Below, in pieces: positions 48,661-61,600 of a stretch of DNA of 64,000 nucleotides. The DNA lies in the NCBI GenBank assembly GCA_947172415.1, contig OX359189.1, positions 7,826,501 through 7,890,500 of the forward strand, read 5' to 3'. Source of the stretch: Chondrosia reniformis. Its lineage: Eukaryota; Porifera; Demospongiae; Chondrillida; Chondrillidae. Below the pieces are notes generated by a model. That model was given only the letters and a program-made list of their open reading frames with translations, ran no database searches and was not told the origin of the DNA. The number at the start of each line of letters is the position of its first letter. Within the stretch, counting starts at the first letter, position 1. Both the position numbers and the translations under genes were made by a program.

Positions 48661-49747
48661 ACTACAATAAATGTACTGTTTAGTTAGAGAAAATTGCGTA
48701 ATACTATATATGGCCGACCTTTAGAAGGTATAATATTATAATAAAGATAAAAATTCCATACTATATCTGAAAATCTAGAATACTTTCCAATTTTTTATAC
48801 ATAGGGATATGCACTGTGTAGTACTTGATTGTTATTGAAGTACTGTCTATCCATATATTTTATATGGATCTCGTTAAAGTGAAATTTCGTCAATCGACAG
48901 CCAACGAAACTCCAAAGAAAAAAAGTTGGACCATACCGAACGCTACCATCCACGACGCTCAGAGGCCGGGATCGGTGGTAACGCTCTGCCGAGTTGAGCT
49001 TTGGGTGTCACTTGCGTGAGAAGAACCAGTTCTTCTCGATATGGCCGACTCATATGAATCCTTAAAGATATCAGATGCCAATCCCACATTACGTGGAACC
49101 CCCCCGAAATCCGGATTATTGGTGAGCACGTCTCTATGGCACCAACCGATTAGGAGACAGCTTCAGAGTCTAAGCGCTACCAACCTCTATGGGAACTGCA
49201 ACCACCATAGAGATGTGTCCAGGTAGGCCTACTATATAAGGTTTTTCGCTTCTATTTATATGAAGTTTTGTCCAAAGAAAACGGTTGTGGTTGGGACCTT
49301 TTTTAATATATTTCTCGTTATTTCCAGATCAGTGAATTGTTTCAAGCAAGTTTAAAGACATAGGCAGTATTAGTGGTTCACCTGATAACTGGGAAAAGCG
49401 ACAAAAATCCTGTAAGTGTCTTGATGGGCCGAGGAGAACGACTTTTCTGATCCCAATTATTTTCGAGAAATTGTCAATTTATTCCACTTTAATTCCAGAC
49501 CAGTGAATCGTTCCAAGCAATTTTACACACATATGTAGTATTTCCAATACATCTCAAAACTGTGGCAAATGGATAAAAGCCTGTATGTGTCTTGGTGGAG
49601 GGAGGAGAGCGACTTCATGATATAGAAAACTATATATAGTGCGAGGTCCGATATTTATCGCTATTACGATATTAATGTCAATGATCGATATTTCAACTGC
49701 CGTACCCGTCAAATTCTTAACTCAAGAAACAATAATGTATTGCTAAA
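48661..49747. other. Non-satellite island between satellite blocks 1 and 2
   Basis: Unique sequence whose edges fall at different points of the satellite unit, so it is not a simple clean insertion. It contains the small coding candidate at 49041 and a ~175-bp imperfect duplication (49,310-49,465 and 49,485-49,630). An upstream open frame begins at the ATG at 48864 and ends at 49019. Confidence 0.8.
49041..49355 (+). CDS. Small possible two-exon gene of unknown function
   Basis: Exon 1 (49041-49222) runs from ATGGCC to a good donor (TCCAG then GTAGGC) and encodes 60 residues starting MADSYESLKISDANPTL. Exon 2 (49328-49355) after TTATTTCCAG adds SVNCFKQV and a stop. A duplicated second exon follows at 49,499, also after a TTCCAG acceptor and in frame (PVNRSKQFYTHM, stop), so two alternative ends are possible. 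No family recognised; no promoter visible. Confidence 0.35.
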
Positions 49748-51429
49748 TGATGTCTTTGGACATGCTCTATAAATGTCTGTGAATGCTTACACAAAGATTT
49801 AGCTTCATATTGCGCTATTTGATAGAGTGAGAGCCCTCAATGTACATTAAATTCTGGTATACAAAGTTAATGTATTGTGAGAGATAGGGCAAATTTTAAG
49901 TTTCATCAAAATTTCAAAAACCCATTGGACATGTTCTATAGAAGTCTGTGAATGCTGACAATAAGATATAGCTTCATATTTATCCATTTGATAGAGTGAC
50001 AGCCCTCAATGTAAAATAAATTCTGATATACAAAGTTAATGTATGGTGAGAGATAGGGCAAATTTTAAGTTTCATCAAAATTTCAAAAACCCATTGGACA
50101 TGTTCTATAGATGTCTGTGAATGCTTACACAAAGATTTAGCTTCATATCGCGCTATAATTGATAGAGTGACAGCCCTCAATGTACATTAAATTCTGGTAT
50201 ACAAAGTTAATGTATGGTGAGAGATAAGGCAAATTTTAAGTTTCATCAAAATTTCAAAAACCCAGTGGACATGTTCTATAGATGTCTGTGAATGCTTGCT
50301 CAAAGATTTACCTTCATATCGCGCTATTTGATAGAGTGACAGCCCTCAATATACAATAAATTCTGATATACAAAGTTAATGTATGGTGAGAGATAGGGCA
50401 AATTTTAAGTTTCATCAAAATTTCACAAACCCATTGGACATGTTCTATAGATGTCTGTGAATGCTTACACAAAGATTTAGCTTCATATCGCGCTATTTGA
50501 TAGAGTGAGAGCCCTCAATGTACATTAAATTCTGGTATACAAAGTTAATGTACGTATGGTGAGAGATAGGGCAAATTTTAAGTTTCATCAAAATTTCAAA
50601 AACCCATTGGACATGTTCTATAGATGTCTGTGAATGCTGACACAAAGATTTAGCTTCATATTTATCCATTTGATAGAGTGACAACCCTCAATGTAAAATA
50701 AATTCTGATATACAAAGTTAATGTATAGTGAGAGATAGGGCAAATTTTAAGTTTCATCAAAATTTCAAAAACCCATTGGACATGTTCTATAGATGTCTGT
50801 GAATGCTTACACAAAGATTTAGCTTCACATCGCGCAATTTGATAGAGTGAGAGCCCTCAATGTACATTAAATTCTGGTATACAAAGTTAATATATGGTGA
50901 GAGATAGGGCAAATTTTAAGTTTCATCAAAATTTCAAAAACCCATTGGACATGTTCTATAGATGTCTGTGAATGCTGACACAAAGATTTAGCTTCATATT
51001 TATCCATTTGATAGAGTGACAGCCCTCAATGTAAAATAAATTCTGAGATACAAAGTTAATGTATGGTGAGAGATAGGGCAAATTTTAAGTTTCATCAAAA
51101 TTTCAAAAACCCATTGGACATGTTCTATAGATGTCTGTGAATGCTGACACAAAGATTTAGCTTCATATTTATCCATTTGATAGAGTGACAACCCTCAATG
51201 TAAAATAAATTCTGATATACAAAGTTAATGTATGGTGAGAGATAGGGCAAATTTTAAGTTTCATCAAAATTTCAAAAACCCATTGGACATGTTCTATAGA
51301 TGTCTGTGAATGCTTACACAAAGATTTAGCTTCACATCGCACTATTTGATAGAGTGAGAGCCCTCAATGTACATTAAATTCTGGTATACAAAGTTAATAT
51401 ATGGTGAGAGATAGGGCAAATTTTAAGTT

Positions 51430-53340
51430 TCATCAAAATTTCAAAAACCCATTGTGCATGTTCTATAGATGTCTGTGAATGCTGACACAAAGATGTACCT
51501 TCATATCGCGCTATTTGATAGAGTGACAGCCCTCAATATACAATAAATTCTGGTATACAAAGTTAATGTATGGTGAGAGATAGGGCAAATTTTAAGTTTC
51601 ATCAAAATTTCACAAACCCATTGGACATGTTCTATAGATGTCTGTGAATGCTTACACAAAGATTTAGCTTCATATCTCTCCATTTGATAGAGTGACAGCC
51701 CTCAATGTACATTAAATTCTGGTATACAAAGTTAATGTATGGTGAGAGATAGGGCAAATTTTAAGTTTCATCAAAATTTCAAAAACCCATTGGACATGTT
51801 CTATAGATGTCTGTGAATGCTTACACAAAGATTTAGCTTCACATCGCGCTATTTGATAGAGTGAGAGCCCTCAATGTACATTAAATTCTGGTATACAAAG
51901 TTAATGTATGGTGAGAGATAGGGCAAATTTTAAGTTTCATCAAAATTTCAAAAAACCATTGGACATGTTCTATAGATGTCTGTGAATGCTTACACAAAGA
52001 TTTAGCTTCACATCGATATCGCGCTATTTGATAGAGTGAGAGCCCTCAATGTACATTAAATTCTGGTATACAAAGTTAATGTATGGTGAGAGATAGGGCA
52101 AATTTTAAGTTTCATCAAAATTTCAAAAACCCATTGGACATGTTCTATAGATGTCTGTGAATGCTTACACAAAGATTTAGCTTCATATCTCTCCATTTAA
52201 TAGAGTGAGAGCCCTCAATGTACATTAAATTCTGGTATACAAAGTTAATGTACGTATGGTGAGAGATAGGGCAAATTTTAAATTTCATCAAAATTTCAAA
52301 ACCTCATTGTGCATGTTCTATAGATGTCTGTGAATGCTTACACAAAGATTTAGCTTCACATCGCGCTATTTGATAGAGTGAGAGCCCTCAATGTACATTA
52401 AATTCTGGTATACAAAGTTAATATATGGTGAGAGATAGGGCAAATTTTAAGTTTCATCAAAATTTCAAAAACCCATTGTGCATGTTCTATAGATGTCTGT
52501 AAATGCTGACACAAAGATGTACCTTCATATCGCGCTATTTGATAGAGTGACAGCCCTCAATATACAATAAATTCTGGTATACAAAGTTAATGTATGGTGA
52601 GAGATAGGGCAAATTTTAAGTTTCATCAAAATTTCACAAACCCATTGGACATGTTCTATAGATGTCTGTGAATGCTTACACAAAGATTTAGCTTCATATC
52701 TCTCCATTTGATAGAGTGACAGCCCTCAATGTACATTAAATTCTGGTATACAAAGTTAATGTATGGTGAGAGATAGGGCAAATTTTAAGTTTCATCAAAA
52801 TTTCAAAAACCCATTGGACATGTTCTATAGATGTCTGTGAATGCTTACACAAAGATTTAGCTTCACATCGCGCTATTTGATAGAGTGAGAGCCCTCAATG
52901 TACATTAAATTCTGGTATACAAAGTTAATGTATGGTGAGAGATAGGGCAAATTTTAAGTTTCATCAAAATTTCAAAAAACCATTGGACATGTTCTATAGA
53001 TGTCTGTGAATGCTTACACAAAGATTTAGCTTCACATCGATATCGCGCTATTTGATAGAGTGAGAGCCCTCAATGTACATTAAATTCTGGTATACAAAGT
53101 TAATGTATGGTGAGAGATAGGGCAAATTTTAAGTTTCATCAAAATTTCAAAAACCCATTGGACATGTTCTATAGATGTCTGTGAATGCTTACACAAAGAT
53201 TTAGCTTCATATCTCTCCATTTAATAGAGTGAGAGCCCTCAATGTACATTAAATTCTGGTATACAAAGTTAATGTACGTATGGTGAGAGATAGGGCAAAT
53301 TTTAAATTTCATCAAAATTTCAAAACCTCATTGTGCATGT
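51430..53340. repeat. ~1,024-bp higher-order tandem duplication
   Basis: Two successive copies share the run attgtgcatg, agatgtaccttc, cacatcgatatcgcgc and aatgtacgtatgg in the same order. The period equals six 169-bp units plus the 6-bp and 4-bp insertions. Confidence 0.85.
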
Positions 53341-55031
53341 TCTATAGATGTCTGTGAATGCTGACACAAATATTTAGCTTCATATTTATCCATTTGATAG
53401 AGTGACAGCCCTCAATGTAAAATAAATTCTGATATACAAAGTTAATGTATGGTGAGAGATAGGGCAAATTTTAAGTTTCATCAAAATTTCAAAAACCCAT
53501 TGGACATGTTCTATAGAAGTCTCTGAATGCTGACAATAAGATTTAGCTTCATATCGCACTATTTGATAGAGTGAGAGCCCTCAATGTACATTAAGTTCTG
53601 GTATACAAAGTTAATGTATGGTGAGAGATAGGGCAAATTTTAAGTTTCATCAAAATTTCAAAAACCCATTGGACATGTTCTATAGATGTCTGTGAATGCT
53701 TACACAAAGATTTAGCTTCATATCGGGCTATTTGATAGAGTGACAGCCCTCAATGTACATTAAATTCTGGTATACAAAGTTAATGTATTGTGAGAGATAG
53801 GGCAAATTTTAAGTTTCATCAAAATTTCAAAAACCCATTGGACATGTTCTATAGAAGTCTGTGAATGCTGACAATAAGATTTAGCTTCATATTTATCCAT
53901 TTGATAGAGTGAGAGCCCTCAATGTACATTAAATTCTGGTATACAAAGTTAATGTATGGTGAGAGATAGGGCAAATTTTAAGTTTCATCAAAATTTTAAA
54001 AACCCATTGGACATGTTCTATAGATGTCTGTGAATGCTTACACAAAGATTTAGCTTCACATCGCGCTATTTGATAGAGTGAGAGCCCTCAATGTACATTA
54101 AATTCTGGTATACAAAGTTAATGTATGGTGAGAGATAGGGCAAATTTTAAGTTTCACCAAAATTTCAAAAACCCATTGGACATGTTCTATAGATGTCTGT
54201 GAATGCTTACACAAAGATTTAGCTTCATATTTATCCATTTGATAGAGTGACAGCCCTCAATGTAAAATAAATTCTGATATACAAAGTTAATGTATGGTGA
54301 GAGATAGGGCAAATTTTAAGTTTCATCAAAATTTCAAAAACCCATTGGACATGTTCTATAGATGTCTGTGAATGCTGACACAAAGATTTAGCTTCACATC
54401 GCGCTATTTGATAGAGTGAGAGCCCTCAATGTACATTAAATTCTGGTATACAAAGTTAATGTATGGTGAGAGATAGGGCAAATTTTAAGTTTCATCTAAA
54501 TTTCAAAAACCCATTGGACATGTTCTATAGATGTCTGTGAATGCTGACACAAAGATTTAGCTTCACATCGCGCTATTTGATAGAGTGAGAGCCCTCAATG
54601 TACATTAAATTCTGGTATACAAAGTTAATGTATGGTGAGAGATAGGGCAAATTTTAAGTTTCATCAAAATTTCAAAAAACCATTGGACATGTTCTATAGA
54701 TGTCTGTGAATGCTTACACAAAGATTTAGCTTCACATCGATATCGCGCTATTTGATAGAGTGAGAGCCCTCAATGTACATTAAATTCTGGTATACAAAGT
54801 TAATGTATGGTGAGAGATAGGGCAAATTTTAAGTTTCATCAAAATTTCAAAAACCCATTGGACATGTTCTATAGATGTCTGTGAATGCTTACACAAAGAT
54901 TTAGCTTCATATCGCGCTATTTGATAGAGTGACAGCCCTCAATGTACAATAAATTCTGGTATGCAAAGTTAATGTATGGTGAGAGATAGGGCAAATTTTA
55001 AGTTTCATCAAAATTTCAAAAACCCATTGGA

Positions 55032-55040
55032 CATATGCAT
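55032..55040. other. Putative excision footprint CAT-ATG-CAT
   Basis: The satellite normally reads ggacatgttc. Here it reads ggaCATatgCATgttc: the same 3-bp CAT duplicated, with three extra bases between. The sequence to the right is identical for several hundred bases to that right of the element at 58,669. Confidence 0.65.
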
Positions 55041-57068
55041 GTTCTATAGAAGTCTCTGAATGCTGACAATAAGATTTAGCTTCATATCGCACTATTTGAT
55101 AGAGTGAGAGCCCTCAATGTACATTAAGTTCTGGTATACAAAGTTAATGTATGGTGAGAGATAGGGCAAATTTTAAGTTTCATCAAAATTTCAAAAACCC
55201 ATTGGACATGTTCTATAGATGTCTGTGAATGCTTACACAAAGATTTACCTTCATATCGGGCTATTTGATAGAGTGACAGCCCTCAATGTACATTAATTTC
55301 TGGTATACAAAGTTAATGTATTGTGAGAGATAGGGCAAATTTTAAGTTTCATCAAAATTTCAAAAACCCATTGGACATGTTCTATAGAAGTCTGTGAATG
55401 CTGACAATAAGATTTAGCTTCATATTTATCCATTTGATAGAGTGAGAGCCCTCAATGTACATTAAATTCTGGTATACAAAGTTAATGTATGGTGAGAGAT
55501 AGGGCAAATTTTAAGTTTCATCAAAATTTCAAAAACCCATTGGACATGTTCTATAGATGTCTGTGAATGCTTACACAAAGATTTACCTTCATATCGGGCT
55601 ATTTGATAGAGTGACAGCCCTCAATGTACATTAATTTCTGGTATACAAAGTTAATGTATTGTGAGAGATAGGGCAAATTTTAAGTTTCATCAAAATTTCA
55701 AAAACCCATTGGACATGTTCTATAGAAGTCTGTGAATGCTGACAATAAGATTTAGCTTCATATTTATCCATTTGATAGAGTGAGAGCCCTCAATGTACAT
55801 TAAATTCTGGTATACAAAGTTAATGTATGGTGAGAGATAGGGCAAATTTTAAGTTTCATCAAAATTTTAAAAACCCATTGGACATGTTCTATAGATGTCT
55901 GTGAATGCTTACACAAAGATTTAGCTTCATGTCGCGCTATTTGATAGAGTGAGAGCCCTCAATGTACATTAAATTCTGGTATACAAAGTTAATGTATGGT
56001 GAGAGATAGGGCAAATTTTAAATTTCATCAAAATTTCAAAACCTCATTGTGCATATTCTATAGATGTCTGTGAATGCTGACACAAAGATTTAGCTTCATA
56101 TTTATCCATTTGATAGAGTGACAGCCCTCAATGTAAAATAAATTCTGATATACAAAGTTAATGTATGGTGAGAGATAGGGCAAATTTTAAGTTTCATCAA
56201 AATTTCAAAAACCCATTGGACATGTTCTATAGATGTCTGTGAATGCTTACACAAAGATTTAGCTTCATATCGGGCTATTTGATAGAGTGACAGCCCTCAA
56301 TGTACATTAAATTCTGGTATACAAAGTTAATGTATTGTGAGAGATAGGGCAAATTTTAAGTTTCATCAAAATTTCAAAAACCCATTGGACATGTTCTATT
56401 GATGTCTGTGAATGCTTACACAAAGATTTAGCTTCACATCGCGCTATTTGATAGAGTGAGAGCCCTCAATGTACATTAAATTCTGGTATACAAAGTTAAT
56501 GTATAGTGAGAGATAGGGCAAATTTTAAGTTTCATCAAAATTTCAAAAACCCATTGGACATGTTCTATAGATGTCTGTGAATGCTTACACAAAGATTTAG
56601 CTTCACATCGGGCTATTTGATAGAGTGAGAGCCCTCAATGTACATTAAATTCTGGTATACAAAGTTAATGTATGGTGAGAGATAGGGCAAATTTTAAGTT
56701 TCATCAAAATTTCAAAAACCCATTGGACATGTTCTATAGATGTCTGTGAATGCTTACACAAAGATTTAGCTTCATATCGCGCTATTTGATAGAGTGACAG
56801 CCCTCAATGTACAATAAATTCTGGTATGCAAAGTTAATGTATGGTGAGAGATAGGGCAAATTTTAAGTTTCATCAAAATTTCAAAAACCCATTGGACATG
56901 TTCTATAGAAGTCTGTGAATGCTGACAATAAGATTTAGCTTCATATTTATCCATTTGATAGAGTGAGAGCCCTCAATGTACATTAAATTCTGGTATACAA
57001 AGTTAATGTATGGTGAGAGATAGGGCAAATTTTAAGTTTCATCAAAATTTCAAAAACCCATTGGACAT

Positions 57069-58668
57069 CACTGTAATTTGTATTCGTCTTTACGTATGTA
57101 TAAAGATAACGTAAAGGTACTGTAAAGACATCTTTACGTCACCTTTAAGTTGGCGCTTAAAGGTGCAACATCTTTAATCTTTAAGTTAACTTTACGTTAT
57201 ACAGTAAAGAGCTTAAAGCACCACTTTACGAAGCCCGTAAAGGTGTCATTAAAGACCGTAAAGATGATCGACATCTTTACGGCTAGTAAATGTGTCTTTA
57301 ATCCGTTTGTAAAGTTATTAAATTTCGACTTCAGTTTTTTAAATAAAACTTAAATTTCTTTACAATAAAAACAAGTAAAAACGTTCAGTTAGTAAAAAAA
57401 ATCGTTAGTTTTCGTTCCCTTTTGAGCTGTTTTTCTAAAGAAGAAAGAAATAATCGTGAACAAGGTATTTTATCTAGGACATAAAAACACTTACCATGAT
57501 ATTTCGAATGTTTTGAGTACCTGCACACAAAGAATTAAACAAAATGACATGCGCTACAAAGGTAGGCTAAACAGTGATAGATTACGTAGCAATATGACAG
57601 TTTAAACTTACTTTAAATTCCTTTGAAGCTGTTAAACCTGCATATGTTGAAAAAACATTTAGACAGTAAAGCTGAATCTTACAAATAATAACTAAACATG
57701 ATCATAAAGGCTTACTTCTTTCAGAGATGGTCTGTGTACGAATACCTGCAGTTGGAAGGGATCACAGTGGGATGCGAAATGAATTAAGTCAACTTGAAGC
57801 ATAAATAACTTACCTTTCTTAGATAACTAACTTCTCCCCGCGCTTTATTCAAAAACTAAAAATTGCGCAATATATTGGTCACATGTGTCAAAAACAATGG
57901 CCGCCTTGTGTAAACGATAATTTAAAGGACATTGCAGCATTTTAACCAAATTGCAATGGCTAATTCTTCCATAGGAATTCCTCTTGGAAGAAAATATTAC
58001 ATTTAGTTTAACATTGTATACTATATTTAAACCTGAGTTTAATTGTTTTATGTATGTATGCAGCCATGCCTTATGTATTATAATAATTAATCATTGACAT
58101 GTATGATGCATGTATATATATATAAGTAGCATGCTTAGCCCTGACCCTGTGTGCACCAGTGATTGTTGTCTTTATTTTTTTAAATTAAGAAGTGTATATA
58201 AAAGCACTGCATATATAAATAAAAAGTATATACCGGGAGAAATTGTGTACTGGTACCTGAATGACTATGACCATGAATACATGCATCATGCAACATTGTG
58301 TGCATGTATACAGCTGCTATTATTGTTGGAAATATAACCACAATTAGCCTGTTCAAAAAATGGCTTCAGATAAAATGGGTCCAGCTATATAGCCTATATA
58401 AATGGCAAAATGTCAGCTTAAAGTCATCTTGATCATCTTTACCTTGAACTTAAAGATATATGGAGAGCTTAAAGACATCTTTATCATCTTTACACTGAAC
58501 GTAAAGGTATTAAAGACATCTTGATCATTTTTAATTTAAACTTAAAGATGGTGGAAAGCTTAAAGACATCTTGATCATCTTTAAACATGACTTAAAGATG
58601 GACCTGTACATCTTTAAGCTCATCTTTACTATCTTTACAGAATGTAAAGATGATTCCTTTTTACAGTG
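57069..58668. mobile_element. CACTA/EnSpm-like element, 1,600 bp, in the satellite
   Basis: Ends CACTGTAA and TTACAGTG are inverted repeats (8 bp perfect). The flanking CAT (57066-57068 and 58669-58671) is a 3-bp target duplication inside the satellite motif ggacatgttc. Subterminal regions are packed with taaagatg / catcttta motifs in both orientations, as in CACTA elements. No transposase; hence non-autonomous. Hobo/PIF-type superfamilies are alternatives. Confidence 0.8.
57496..57860 (-). other. Chain of tiny exon-like segments inside the CACTA-like element
   Basis: On the minus strand: a first segment ending TATCTAAGAAAG at a GTAAGT donor (~57814), then three segments of 25-30 nt, each after TGCAG and before GTAAG (~57755-57726, ~57652-57627, ~57520-57495). 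The last ends in ATG. A pyrimidine-rich acceptor (TTTCTTTCTTCTTTAG, ~57440) follows. All segments begin with GT. No long reading frame results. Confidence 0.4.
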
Positions 58669-61600
58669 CATGTTCTATAGAAGTCTCTGAATGCTGACAA
58701 TAAGATTTAGCTTCATATCGCACTATTTGATAGAGTGAGAGCCCTCAATGTACATTAAGTTCTGGTATACAAAGTTAATGTATGGTGAGAGATAGGGCAA
58801 ATTTTAAGTTTCATCAAAATTTCAAAAACCCATTGGACATGTTCTATAGATGTCTGTGAATGCTTACACAAAGATTTACCTTCATATCGGGCTATTTGAT
58901 AGAGTGACAGCCCTCAATGTACATTAATTTCTGGTATACAAAGTTAATGTATTGTGAGAGATAGGGCAAATTTTAAGTTTCATCAAAATTTCAAAAACCC
59001 ATTGGACATGTTCTATAGAAGTCTGTGAATGCTGACAATAAGATTTAGCTTCATATTTATCCATTTGATAGAGTGAGAGCCCTCAATGTACATTAAATTC
59101 TGGTATACAAAGTTAATGTATGGTGAGAGATAGGGCAAATTTTAAGTTTCATCAAAATTTTAAAAACCCATTGGACATGTTCTATAGATGTCTGTGAATG
59201 CTTACACAAAGATTTAGCTTCATGTCGCGCTATTTGATAGAGTGAGAGCCCTCAATGTACATTAAATTCTGGTATACAAAGTTAATGTATGGTGAGAGAT
59301 AGGGCAAATTTTAAATTTCATCAAAATTTCAAAACCTCATTGTGCATATTCTATAGATGTCTGTGAATGCTGACACAAAGATTTAGCTTCATATTTATCC
59401 ATTTGATAGAGTGACAGCCCTCAATGTAAAATAAATTCTGATATACAAAGTTAATGTATGGTGAGAGATAGGGCAAATTTTAAGTTTCATCAAAATTTCA
59501 AAAACCCATTGGACATGTTCTATAGATGTCTGTGAATGCTTACACAAAGATTTAGCTTCATATCGGGCTATTTGATAGAGTGACAGCCCTCAATGTACAT
59601 TAAATTCTGGTATACAAAGTTAATGTATTGTGAGAGATAGGGCAAATTTTAAGTTTCATCAAAATTTCAAAAACCCATTGGACATGTTCTATTGATGTCT
59701 GTGAATGCTTACACAAAGATTTAGCTTCACATCGCGCTATTTGATAGAGTGAGAGCCCTCAATGTACATTAAATTCTGGTATACAAAGTTAATGTATGGT
59801 GAGAGATAGGGCAAATTTTAAGTTTCATCAAAATTTCAAAAACCCATTGGACATGTTCTATAGATGTCTGTGAATGCTTACACAAAGATTTAGCTTCACA
59901 TCGGGCTATTTGATAGAGTGAGAGCCCTCAATGTACATTAAATTCTGGTATACAAAGTTAATGTATGGTGAGAGATAGGGCAAATTTTAAGTTTCATCAA
60001 AATTTCAAAAACCCATTGGACATGTTCTATAGATGTCTGTGAATGCTTACACAAAGATTTAGCTTCATATCGCGCTATTTGATAGAGTGACAGCCCTCAA
60101 TGTACAATAAATTCTGGTATGCAAAGTTAATGTATGGTGAGAGATAGGGCAAATTTTAAGTTTCATCAAAATTTCAAAAACCCATTGGACATGTTCTATA
60201 GAAGTCTGTGAATGCTGACAATAAGATTTAGCTTCATATTTATCCATTTGATAGAGTGAGAGCCCTCAATGTACATTAAATTCTGGTATACAAAGTTAAT
60301 GTATGGTGAGAGATAGGGCAAATTTTAAGTTTCATCAAAATTTTAAAAACCCATTGGACATGTTCTATAGATGTCTGTGAATGCTTACACAAAGATTTAG
60401 CTTCATGTCGCGCTATTTGATAGAGTGAGAGCCCTCAATGTACATTAAATTCTGGTATACAAAGTTAATGTATGGTGAGAGATAAGGCAAATTTTAAATT
60501 TCATCAAAATTTCAAAACCTCATTGTGCATATTCTATAGATGTCTGTGAATGCTGACACAAAGATTTAGCTTCATATTTATCCATTTGATAGAGTGACAG
60601 CCCTCAATGTAAAATAAATTCTGATATACAAAGTTAATGTATGGTGAGAGATAGGGCAAATTTTAAGTTTCATCAAAATTTCAAAAACCCATTGGACATG
60701 TTCTATAGATGTCTGTGAATGCTTACACAAAGATTTAGCTTCATATCGGGCTATTTGATAGAGTGACAGCCCTCAATGTACATTAAATTCTGGTATACAA
60801 AGTTAATGTATTGTGAGAGATAGGGCAAATTTTAAGTTTCATCAAAATTTCAAAAACCCATTGGACATGTTCTATTGATGTCTGTGAATGCTTACACAAA
60901 GATTTAGCTTCACATTGCGCTATTTGATAGAGTGAGAGCCCTCAATGTACATTAAATTCTGGTATACAAAGTTAATGTATGGTGAGAGATAGGGCAAATT
61001 TTAAGTTTCATCAAAATTTCAAAAACCCATTGGACATGTTCTATAGATGTCTGTGAATGCTTACACAAAGATTTAGCTTCACATCGCGCTATTTGATAGA
61101 GTGAGAGCCCTCAATGTACATTAAATTCTGGTATACAAAGTTAATGTATGGTGAGAGATAGGGCAAATTTTAAGTTTCATCAAAATTTCAAAAACCCATT
61201 GGACATGTTCTATAGATGTCTGTGAATGCTTACACAAAGATTTAGCTTCATATCGCGCTATTTGATAGAGTGACAGCCCTCAATGTACAATAAATTCTGG
61301 TATGCAAAGTTAATGTATGGTGAGAGATAGGGCAAATTTTAAGTTTCATCAAAATTTCAAAAACCCATTGGACATGTTCTATAGATGTCTGTGAATGCTT
61401 ACACAAAGATTTAGCTTCATATCTCTCCATTTGATAGAGTGAGAGCCCTCAATGTACATTAAATTCTGGTATACAAAGTTAATGTACGTATGGTGAGAGA
61501 TAGGGCAAATTTTAAGTTTTATCAAAATTTCAAAAACCCATTGGACATGTTCTATAGAAGTCTCTGAATGCTGACAATAAGATTTAGCTTCATATTTATC

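Larger units (their letters stand above)
49748..57068. repeat. Satellite block 2: ~169-bp unit, ~43 copies
   Basis: Same unit family with variants enriched here: gtgagagccctc, cacatcgatatcgcgc (6-bp insertion) and aatgtacgtatgg (4-bp insertion). Confidence 0.97.
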
